Assembly (NCBI RefSeq): GCF_937616625.2
Contig: NC_065572.1
Span: forward strand, 44,791,653-44,855,652
Length of the DNA stretch: 64,000 nt
Reading direction: 5' to 3'
Source of the DNA: Mercurialis annua
Taxonomy: Eukaryota; Streptophyta; Magnoliopsida; Malpighiales; Euphorbiaceae
Numbering within the stretch: the stretch's first letter is position 1; every line of letters starts with the position of its first letter. Positions 38,060 through 47,094 of this stretch are shown piece after piece. Both the position numbers and the translations under genes were made by a program. The notes beneath the pieces were generated by a model. It was given only the letters and a program-made list of their open reading frames with translations. It did not search any database and was not told where the DNA came from.

Positions 38060-38683
38060 ACCGACACGACAATGGATTTAGAATTGTGGTTTAGGGTTTC
38101 ATTGATAATCCATAATCAAAATGTTTTATTAAACGTTTTTAAAGGTTTTTAACTTAATAAATGTAAATGGTTATATAAACTCTACTCAGTAAATCTGACC
38201 CCGTTGTTTTCCCAAATTTTCCAGGTTTATGATTTGAGCGTTTGGTCGATCTCCATTTCTTCATTCCCGGAGGTTTTTATTTTATTTTCAGAATAAAAGA
38301 GTCGAACTATTTTAAACTCTTAGACCGCAGTAGTAGTTTCATATTATTCATGTCTTAGTCTTACGTTTATAGTTTTGACTATTGTTTGTTGGATTTGTCC
38401 AACTATTATTTTATCGCTTTTGGCATGATTACAGTGTTTATGGTATTTGTATTATATTGCCATACTGTTGGAGATTTTTCTGAGATAAGCGTACTTTAAA
38501 TATATATTGTTTTATGTACTGCTAGACTAGGCTGAAGTCTCGGTTGCCCCCGAGCATGTGGTTTTGTGCAGGTACATTGTTTAAATGTTATAAATTGATT
38601 ATCCGCAAGGCTAGCTACGGGTTTTGGTACAACCATACCCATACCCTAGCGCCGGTCGCGATTCATGAAAATGGGTCGTGACA

Positions 38684-39079
38684 GCATGGTTAGGTTATAT
38701 TACGCTAAGTATGCGTGAAAAGTGACGGTAAATCAGTATATCCTACCTCAAGTCTCACTAACGCGTCGTTCCGATTTCCTAAGCTTGGTTAGCTTATATT
38801 ACGCAAAGTGTGCGTGAAAAGTGACGCTAGATTAGTATGACGTGTGTCAAGTCTCTTTAACACGTAGTGCCGATTTCCTAAGCATGGTTAGGTTATATTA
38901 CGCAAAGTGTGCGTAAAAAGGTGACGGCAGATTAGTATATCGCGTCTCAAGTCTCTTTAACCCGTCGTTCCAATTACCTAAGCATGGAAAGCTTATATTA
39001 CGCAAAGTGTGCTGAAAAGTGACGGTAGATTAGTATATCGCGTCTCAATTCTCTTTAATGTGTCGTTCTGATTACCTAA
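38684..39079 (-). repeat. 99-bp satellite, minus orientation (block 6)
   Basis: About 0.4 kb (four monomers) between the solo LTR and the Tat-like fragment, beginning with the right GCATG duplication (38684-38688). It stops within a monomer at ATTACCTAA, where unrelated sequence CCAACTCAAAAGG begins. No gene is present, but the frame of the retroelement ORF reads into it. Confidence 0.93.
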
Positions 39080-39785
39080 CCAACTCAAAAGGATCCCTTG
39101 AAAGGCGGTAGGATGAGTAATTTGGAAATAATCCTCCTTGAAATCCCTCAGGGAGTCGGTTATCCCGGTAATCAATCCTCCGGGCACCTCTTTCTTCTCA
39201 CCCCGGAACCGAAGATAAGCAAAATGGTTCCGGTCTTTCAGCAACATTAGGTACAGACAACAGAAGAGTCCCATAGTATCCACAACTCCGGTCTGCTGGC
39301 AAAGCTTTAGGAAACAAGAGTAATGCCGAACTCGGTTTGGGTAGATCTGAGACAAAGGCACTTTGAAATAAGTGCTCAGCCGTTGGTATTCCTTAGAAAT
39401 GGGAAACCTTATCCCAGACTGCAGGTGCTCTAAGGTCAGCATGAATTCACAGGGGGGAATCGGTCAATCTCCAACCTTCGGGAATCACGGAAAGCTCGTA
39501 TTCTTCCGGGATGCTAAAAGCTGACCGGATAGCGTCCAAAAACCCCGCCGTGCACCGAGACACCTTGTTATCCCGGTCGTCCGATTTATCTCCACCACCA
39601 GCAGCTCTTTTCTTTTCTTTCCCCTTCCTAGAAGGCTCGGGCCTCGAGGTCCCCACCTCTTCTACCTCGAAGGTCACGGTATGTGGTGGCCGAATCACAT
39701 GAAACTCGGTGGAAGGCTTGTCAGTACCCATATCATTATCATCGTACCCCATCCCTTCTTCGCGTTCTGATAATTCACCCGACAT
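39080..39785 (-). pseudogene. Antisense extra ORF, 'putative gypsy-type' domain protein, frameshifted and truncated
   Basis: Two adjoining frames on the minus strand together look like one protein. The N-terminal part runs from the ATG at 39785 to a stop at 39447-39449. It is acidic, then basic (RKGKEKKR), and ends ...PEGWRLTDSP. The C-terminal part continues from about 39451 in another frame, with EHLQSGIRFPI and PLSQIYPNRVRHYSCFLKLC. The GIRFP...P.SQ..PN pattern is typical of the family called 'putative gypsy type transposon' (Pfam PF04195, from memory). The break coincides with a six-base C run (39452-39457), so a one-base indel explains it. The C-terminus is lost: the frame passes into satellite at about 39080 and stops at 38993. 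The protein's function is unknown; no enzymatic motif is visible. Confidence 0.7.
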
Positions 39786-39828
39786 GCCTAAGTACAGGGA
39801 AACAAGCTCGGATGAGACGAGTTCCACT

Positions 39829-40280
39829 AGACAAACAAGATAAAATTTCTAAAACTTGAAATCATAGATCAAAAAGGAATTCTTAAGGGGTGAAATCATC
39901 ATAACACGAAGGACACTACAATGAATTCCCAGAATACTGGAAACTCATTTCCCAAACAAAGAACACGAAGCAGGAAATACAGCAAAATTCTGGAAATCAA
40001 CTCAACAACTCATGAACACAAACACCAAGCGCAGATCAAAACAACGAACGTAGAGTAACAATTTCTGGAAAAATCCCTCAGAACAAACATTACACCAAAC
40101 TGGAAAAAAACAGAGAACCTAACGAAGAAATCACTAACAACCACAGCATAATCAACATGGCAAAGAAAAAGTCCATAAACAAACTACGATTTCAGGAAAT
40201 AAACACACAAAAAAATGAAAAACTCATAGCACAAAGGGAAAAACAGAAGATTAAATCAAAAAATTAAGAGCACTTACTTG
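39829..40280 (-). other. Possible 5'-leader intron of the antisense ORF
   Basis: On the minus strand a good donor (CACAA|GTAAGTGCTC, near 40280) and acceptor (TTGTTTGTCTAG|TGGAAC, near 39829) bracket about 450 bp just upstream of the ORF's first ATG. The upstream exon would be non-coding. This is inference from splice-site consensus only. Confidence 0.3.
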
Positions 40281-40854
40281 TGAAAAAACACAGTAAATCC
40301 CTGAGCAAAAGCAAAAACGATGACTGGAAACGCAAAGCAAGAATAACGATGAAACTTGGCAATCTCAGAAATAAAAACCAGAGAATCCTTCAACCGGCAG
40401 AAGACGAAAAAAGCTTGGAGACAAAGAACACAAGTTTTCTTTTCTAAAGGCTGAGAGAAGATGGAAAATCAGAGAATAAATGAGAAAGGTTATAAGTTTT
40501 TGAAAAATAAAGGATATAACTGAAAAAGAGAGGGAAAACGAAAAGGCACGCTTACATTTCCTCTCTCTTCCCACTCAAAACGTCTCCTAGAAAATTGCAC
40601 AAGCAATAACTGCTAGACACGTGGACTCAGAGTAGACAACAAGTAACCGCCACCTAAGGAAAACGACTCCAACAGCTGTCAAATAGGATATCTCAACAGA
40701 CATGTCCTTTCACATACCACATCAGCTCACCCTCCCTTCTGACAAGCGGCTCGGTGTCAGAGACCATCCAAAAACAAGACAATCACACTAACACTCACGT
40801 GACCCAGGAACTCGGAAAACATTACCAACTCGGACATAAATATCCGATAAACTG
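39830..40854 (+). other. Non-coding retroelement region before the polypurine tract
   Basis: A-rich on the plus strand (many AAACAAAGAACACG-like runs), with no long conserved frame. A 69-residue minus-strand frame at 40365-40574 looks incidental. It lies between the antisense ORF and the polypurine tract and probably carries the antisense transcript's promoter and leader, which I cannot place. Confidence 0.5.
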
Positions 40855-40864
40855 GTGGGGGGGA
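40855..40864 (+). other. Polypurine tract
   Basis: GGTGGGGGGGACTAG immediately precedes the LTR start TGATAATGTAG at 40869. A purine run directly 5' of a TG terminus is the plus-strand primer signature of LTR retrotransposons, and it sets the element orientation as plus. Confidence 0.75.
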
Positions 40865-40868
40865 CTAG

Positions 40869-41618
40869 TGATAATGTAGCACATATAGTAGGGGCGAAGC
40901 AACCTCGCCAAGAACGAACATCGCTAAATCAAGCATTTCACCGACCTGACGTCGACTTCCGACCATCTCCTAAATCATAGACCACGCGACCTGGGGGGTC
41001 ACCGGATCGATGCACATTCGAGCATCATCCGAAATGCGTGCTCACAATGAGGTCGAATCGAAGATCCTGTCCGAGCTTCTTAACTAGAGACCTGGAAGCT
41101 CGGTACATGCGACCCGAGCTTCGAGATACACCCAACTCTAAAACTAGAAATACATGAGTGGGGTCTGAACAATCCGAGCTTCAGACCTTGACCGAGCTCC
41201 GAGATCTGGCCCATGAGCACACTCACGTGTACCAGATCTTGGGACAACAGAAGATCCTCTGACAGGTGCGTAAGGAATGTTCCCTCCACCTGACACACCT
41301 AACAACCTGCGCCCCACACAGGGATATCCTCCACGTAGGCATAACCGTTTTTGAGGGACCACTCCAAGCACAACCTGTCAGCAAGGCAAGGTTTGTCCTT
41401 AAACCCTAACTATAAATAAGGGGTTTAAGGGCAAACCCTAGGTAATTTTTTCTCTTCTCTGAATATTCTCCTTCTTTTCTCTTCTTCTTCTTTCTTACAC
41501 AGAAATCCCACTTGAGCGTCGGAGTGAACGTCCGGTGACCCCTACCGGAGTTCTTTCTGACCTCTATTTACTGTTTGTGCAGGCCAGTAGAGCTCGGATC
41601 TTATTTGGTGATTTATCA
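40869..41618 (+). mobile_element. 3' LTR, 750 bp
   Basis: TGATAATGTAGCACATATAG ... GGTGATTTATCA, i.e. TG...CA termini. It sits directly after a polypurine tract and directly before satellite resuming at ATTAGTATG. It holds a clear TATA box (41411-41418), a pyrimidine-rich leader (CTTCTTTTCTCTTCTTCTTC) and CACTTGAGCGTCGGAGTG, a motif I associate with R/U5 of Tat-group LTRs. Short minus-strand frames at 41080-41371 are LTR sequence, not genes. Confidence 0.78.
41411..41418 (+). promoter_or_regulatory. TATA box of the 3' LTR
   Basis: TATAAATA in CTAACTATAAATAAGGGG, about 200 bp from the LTR end and followed by a pyrimidine-rich leader. This is the expected promoter position for the element. Confidence 0.6.
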
Positions 41619-44600
41619 ATTAGTATGTTTCGTCACAAGTCTATTTAACGTGTCGTTTCGATTCCAATGCTTATGTCGCGTCACAAGTCTCTCTAACGTG
41701 TCATTTTGATTACCTAAGTATGGTTAGGTTATATTAGGAAAAGTGTGCGTGAAAAGTGACATTAGATTAGTATGCCGCGTCTCACGTCTCTTTAACGCTT
41801 CGTTCCGATTACCTAAGCATGGTTAGGTTATATTACACAAAGTGTGCATAAAAGTGACGCTAGATTAATATGGCGCGTCTCAAGAACGCGTCGTATCGAT
41901 TACCATGCATATGTCTCGTTAGAAATCTCTCTAACGCGTCGTTCTAATTACCTAAGCATGGTTAGGTTATATTATGCAAAGTGAGCGTGAAAAATGACAA
42001 TAGATTTGTATATCGGGTCTCAAGTCTATTTAACGCGTCGTTCTAATTACCTACGCATGGATAGGTTATATTACGCAAAGCGTGCGTGAAAAGTGACGCT
42101 AGATTAGTATGTCGAGTCTCAAGTCTATTTAACGCGCCATTCCAATTACCTATGCATGGTTAGGTTATATTAGGCAAAGTGTGCGTGAAAAGTGACGCTA
42201 GATTAGTATATCGCGTCTCAAGTCTCTTTAACGCGTTTTTCCGATCACTCTTACGGTTAGGTTATATTACGCAAAGTATGTGTAAAAAGTGACGCTAGAT
42301 TAGTATGGCACGTCTCAAGTCTTTAACGCGTGGTATCGATTACCATGCTTATGTCGCGTTAGAAGTCTCTCTAACGCGTCGTTCTGATTACCTAAGCATA
42401 GTTAGCTTATATTACGCAAAGTGTGCGTGAAAAATGACAATTGATTAGTATATCGCATCTCAAGTCTATTTAACGTGTCTTACAATTACTTAAGCATGGT
42501 TAGATTATATTGCGCAAAGTGTGCGTGAGAAATGACAATAGATGTATGTCGCGTCATATGTCTCTCTAACGTGGTGTTCAGTTTTCCTATGCATCGTTAG
42601 GTTATATTACACAAAGCGTGCGTGAAAAGTGACGCTAGATTAGTATGTCGCGTCTCAAATCTGTTTAACGCGTCGTTCCGATTACCTAATATGCGTGAAA
42701 AGTGACAATAGATTAGTATGTTGCGTCTCAAGTCTATTTAACGCGTCTTTCCGATTACCTAAGCATGGTTAGGTTATATTAGGTAAAACTTGCGAGAAAA
42801 GTGATGCTAGATTAGTATGTCGCATCTCAAGTCTCTTTGACGCGTCATTCCGATTACCTAAGCATGATTAGGTTATATTACGCGAAGTGTGTGTAAAAAT
42901 TGACGGTAGATTAGTATGGCGCGTCTCAAGTCTGTTTAACGCGTCATTTCGATTACCATGCTTATAACGCGTCACAAGGCTCCCTAACGCGTCGTTCTAA
43001 TTACCTAAGCATGGTTAGGTTATATTACGTAAAATGTGCGTGAAAAATGACTATAGATTAGTATATCGCCTCTCAAGTCTATTTAACGCGTCGTTCCAAT
43101 TACCTAAGCATGGTTAGGTCATATTACGGTGACGCTAGATTAGTATGTCGCGTCTGAAGTCTGTTTAACGAGTCGTTCCGATTACTTAGGCATGGTTAGG
43201 TAATATTAAGCAAAGTGTGCGTGAAAAGTGACGCTAGATTTGTATGTCGCGTCTCAAGTCTCTTTAACGCGTCCTTCCGATTACATAAGCATGGTTAGGT
43301 TATATTACGCATAGTGTGCGTGAGAAGTGACAATAGATTAGTATGTTGAGTCTCAAGTCTATTTAACGCGTCGTTCCGATTACCTAAGAATGGTTAGGTT
43401 ATATATTAGGTAAAGTGTGCGACAAAAGTGACGCTAGATTAGTATGTCGCATCTCAAGTCTCTTTATCGTGTCGTTCCGATTACCTAAGCATGGTTAGGT
43501 TATATAACGCAAAGTGTGTGTAAAAATTGACGGTAGATTAGTATGGCGTGTCTCAAGTCTGTCTAACGCGTCATTTCGATTACCATGCTTATGTCGCGTC
43601 ACAAGGCTCTCTTACGCATCATTCCGATTACCTAAGCATGGTTAGGTTATATTACGTAAAATGTGCTTGAAAAGTGACGCTAGATTAGTATGCCGCGTCT
43701 CAAGTCTCTTTAACGCGTCGTTCTGATTACATAAGCATGGTTATGTTATATTACGCAAAGTTTGCTTGAAAAGTGACGCTAGATTAATCTGTCGCATCTC
43801 AATTCTCTTTAACGCGTCGTTCTGATTACCTAAGCATGGTTAGGTTATATTAAGCAAAGTGTGCGTGAAAAGAGACGCTAGATTAGTATGTCGCGTTTCA
43901 AGTGTCTGTAACGCGTCGTTAAGATTACCTTAGCATGGTTTGGTTATATTACGCAAAGTGTGCGTGAAAAGTGACGCTAGATTAGTATGTGACGTCTCAA
44001 GTATCTTTAACACATCGTTCTAATTTCCTAAGCATGGTTAGGTTATATTACGCAAGTGTGCGTAAAAAGTTATGATAGATTAGTATGGCGCATCTGAAGT
44101 CTATTTAACGCGTGGTTTCGATTACCATGCTTATGTCGCGTCACAACTTTCTCTAACGCGTCGTACCAATTACCAAAGCATGGTTAGTTTATATTACGCA
44201 GAGTGTGAGTGAAAAATTACAATTGATTAGAATGTCGTCGCGAGTCTATTTAACGTGTCGTTACGATTAGCTAAGCATGTTTAGGTTATATTACGCAAAG
44301 TGTGCGTGAAAAGTGACGCTAGATTAGTATGTCGCGTCTCAAGTTACGCATCATTCCGATTACCTAAGCATGGTTAGGTTATATTATGCAAAGTTTGCAT
44401 GAAAAAATGAAGCTAGATTAGTATGTCGTATATCAAGTCTCTTTAACGCGTCGTTTCGATTACCATGTTTATGTCGCGTCACAAGTCTCTCTAACGCGTC
44501 GTTCCGATTACCAAAGCATGGTTTGGTTATACTACGCAAAGTGTGCATGAAAAGTAACAATAGATTAGTATTTCGCGGCTCAAGTCTCTTTAACGCGTCG

Positions 44601-45648
44601 TTCCGATTACCTAAGCATGGTTAGGTTATATTACGCAAAGTGTCCGTGAAAAGTGATAATAGATTAGTATGTTGCATCTCAAGTCCATTTAACACGTCGT
44701 TCCGATTACCTAGGCATGGTTAGGTTATATTACGCAAAGTGTGCGTGATAACTGACGCTAGATTTGTATGTCGCGTCTCAAGTGTCTTTAACGCGTCGTT
44801 CTGATTACCTAAGCATGGTTAGGTTATATTACGCAAAGTGTGCGTTTAAAGTGACGCTAGATTAGTATGGCGCGTCTCAAGTCTCTTTAACGCGTCATTT
44901 CGATTACCTAAGCATTGTTAGGTTATATTACGCAAAGTGTGCGGGAAAAGTTACTTTAGATTAGTATTTTGCGTCTCAAGTCTCTCTAACGCGTCGTTCC
45001 GATTATCTAAGCATCGTTATGTTATATTATGCAAAGTGTGCGTAAAAAGTAACGCTAGATTAGTATGGCGCGTTTTAAGTCTCATGGTTTGGTTATATTA
45101 CATAAAGTGTGCGTGAAAAATGACAATAGATTAGTATATCGTGTCTCAAGTCTATTTAACGGGTCGTTCCAATTACATAAGCATGGTTAGGTCATATTAC
45201 GGTGACACTAGATTAGTATGTCGCGTCTCAAGCCTATTTAACGCGTCGTTCCGATTACATAAGCATGGTTAGGTTATATTAGGCAACGTGTGCGTGAAAA
45301 GTGACGCTAGATTTGTATGTCGCGTCTCAAGTATTTTTAACGCGTCGTTCCGATTACCTAAGCATGGTTAGGTTATATTACGCAAATTGTGCGTGAAAAG
45401 TGATAATAGATTAGTATGTTTTGTCTCAAGTTTATTTAACGCGTCGTTCCGATTACCTAAACATGGTTAGGTTATATTAGGTAAAGCGTGCGAGAAAAGT
45501 GACGCTAGATTAGTATGTCGCGTCTCAAGTCTCTTTAACGCGTCGTTTCGATTACCTAAGCATGGTTAGGTTCTATTACGCAAAGTGTGTGTAAAGATTG
45601 ACTCTAGATTAGTATGTCGCTTCTCAAGTCTGTTTAACGCGTCGTTTC
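41619..45648 (-). repeat. 99-bp satellite array, minus orientation (block 7)
   Basis: Minus-orientation satellite between the Tat-like LTR and the caulimovirid-like fragment. A higher-order unit of about 2.07 kb is visible: an 84-bp monomer with a private deletion (CATATTACGGTGAC) at about 43120 recurs at about 45193 (offset 2073), and TAGGTAAAG(T/C)GTGCGA monomers at about 43401 and 45478 keep the same spacing. It ends in GTCGTTTC, where TATGTATTGTTTC begins. No gene is seen. Confidence 0.95.
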
Positions 45649-45865
45649 TATGTATTGTTTCTTCCTTCCTTATTCATTTCAGGGCTTTTTTATAGCAATG
45701 AAGTGGTGGTGATGTTTTTGGTGGTTTAGGAGGATTATGACAGGGTGAGTTTAATGGTTTTTGTCGGGAAGGCGTTGTCAAATCTGTTGGAGGGGAGTAT
45801 AAAACTAAATAATCATATTTTCTAGATGGTTGGCTAAGCATCCCAATAAAAGGATCATTATCATC

Positions 45866-46806
45866 TTATCTCCTGTGAAAATCAGCTTCAGAACAACAGC
45901 TTGAGTTTTGGAGATCATCTTCTATTTCTTCATCCTCCAAATCCGTTAAGCAATCATCACAATCACAAGCATCGAAGAAACAATGACCATCCCATTGAAA
46001 GGCATATATAGGACGCCCTTCAAAATCAAAAGAGACAACAGGAACTCCTTTTTCTTGTGGAAATGGTTCAAGCATGAACTGTATAGAAAATACCTGAGGA
46101 GTGACATCAATATGTTTTGCAAAGGATGTCTCAACAGTGCCATCAGTTTTTTTTGTGAATACTGGAGTACATGATTGAACAGGTTGAGTAGATTCATGCA
46201 TATTTTCATAGTTGGTAATCCACTTTTTGGGGAAAAGGTGTAGGAGTTCATTTCTAGTGATTTGTTTGGGTATATGGACACAAGAAGGGATGTTTTGGGA
46301 ATCTGTTTTTATCAAAAGGTCATCATTATGGTTTGTGGGTAAAGTGAGATTTAAAGCATGGTTTTGCAAACGATACACTATTTGATAGTGAAGAGTAGCT
46401 GCAATTGAATCAGCAACTTGTTGAGCTCCAGTAATTTGTATTTGCACCTTTAAAGCCATATGAGCCATCGGATCAGAGAGGGCAAGGTTGTAATTTGGGA
46501 AATAGGTGAAAAACACTGGCCTGCATTCAAGGAAGTTTCAACTGTACCAATCGCTGCATGTTGATACTATAGATACCGAGAAATTACAAGAGCAATTCTT
46601 GTAAAAATTGGTAGACCGGCACGACCATGGTAACTGAGACCAAGTCGGATAGCTCCAAAGTGAATATGAGTATAACCCTGAGCTAACCAAACTCTTATAA
46701 ATTCAGGTGGAATCTTAAGAGTAATAAACTGTTCAGCTTGAGAAGCATGAATTGTGCATTGACCAAAGCTGGATGACTGAACATATTCTTTGATAGGTTT
46801 GTAAGG
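45866..46806 (-). pseudogene. Movement-protein-like pararetroviral pseudogene, broken by stop and frameshift
   Basis: The longest open part (45866-46516, about 216 codons) opens at a GTG, not a true start. It includes LALSDPMAHMALKVQIQITG and ATLHYQIVYRLQNHAL, which I associate with the N-terminal movement-protein (30K superfamily) region of caulimovirid polyproteins, petuvirus or florendovirus type. It ends in an acidic tail with CDCDDC. Upstream coding text continues in another frame to about 46806 (for example SSSFGQCTI and IHFGAIRLGLSYHGR), with an in-frame TAG at 46567-46569 and a frameshift near 46517-46522. A run of eight T on the plus strand near 46808 may be another break. The family is recognised by pattern only. 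Confidence 0.55.
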
Positions 46807-47081
46807 CTTTTTTTTATCAAGGACTTGATATTATGGATAAAAGGGGTAGTGGTTTTAGATTACGGATCATAAGGATTGAGAAGAGGGGCTTTTGTATCAG
46901 ATATTGTTTGATTTTCTGGAAGATAAATAAACTCATAAAGATAATCATTTTTATTTACAGTAGTAAGAGCAATATTAAAAGGTGTAGAACAACAACTTTT
47001 TGTGAGCATGATCGTAAGGTACTAACCCAGTTTTCACAAAGTAAAAGAACTAGTATATATATTTCTTTCTCGTCTCTGTTA

Positions 47082-47094
47082 GGCTCTGATACCA
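47082..47094 (-). other. tRNA-Met primer-binding site
   Basis: TGGTATCAGAGCC on the minus strand is complementary to the 3' end of plant initiator tRNA-Met. It is the reverse-transcription start in caulimovirids and also in many Ty1/copia elements. It lies about 270 bp upstream of the movement-protein-like region on the same strand, the expected order for a pararetroviral genome start. Confidence 0.8.

Larger units (their letters stand above)
35978..38683 (+). mobile_element. Solo LTR, 2706 bp, Ty3/gypsy-type
   Basis: It starts TGTAATATCCCGTAAAATTT and ends GGGTCGTGACA, i.e. TG...CA termini, flanked by the perfect 5-bp duplication GCATG. No primer-binding site, internal coding region or second LTR is present, so this is a complete solo LTR left by LTR-LTR recombination. 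A TATA-like TATTTAAA lies at 36157-36164, followed by a leader-like stretch (AAACCCTAGCCGTC). TGTAATATCCC-type starts with long LTRs are, from general knowledge, common among plant Ty3/gypsy elements, possibly chromoviruses; the lineage cannot be fixed without the internal region. Short reading frames inside it (for example 36501-36686) look incidental. Confidence 0.92.
39080..41618 (+). mobile_element. 3' fragment of a Tat-lineage-like Ty3/gypsy retrotransposon
   Basis: Order on the plus strand: an antisense ORF (39080-39785), a non-coding stretch, a polypurine tract (40855-40864) and a 3' LTR (40869-41618). The left end is cut abruptly by satellite inside the ORF, so gag, protease, RT, RNase H, integrase and the 5' LTR are missing. 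Placement of an antisense extra ORF between pol and the 3' LTR is, as I recall from the literature, a known feature of Tat-lineage elements such as Grande. The LTR's CACTTGAGCGTCGGAGTG motif also fits that lineage. No target duplication is expected or seen, because the element is truncated. Confidence 0.72.

Noticed and set aside
40845..40870. Reading the Tat-like LTR as a 5' LTR on the minus strand
   Set aside because: On that strand the sequence after the LTR is CTAGTCCCCCCC, not a TGG-starting primer-binding site. The purine run before TG on the plus strand fits a polypurine tract.
41080..41371. Two overlapping minus-strand frames of 72 and 75 residues
   Set aside because: They lie within the U3 region of the 3' LTR, in overlapping frames, with no domain.
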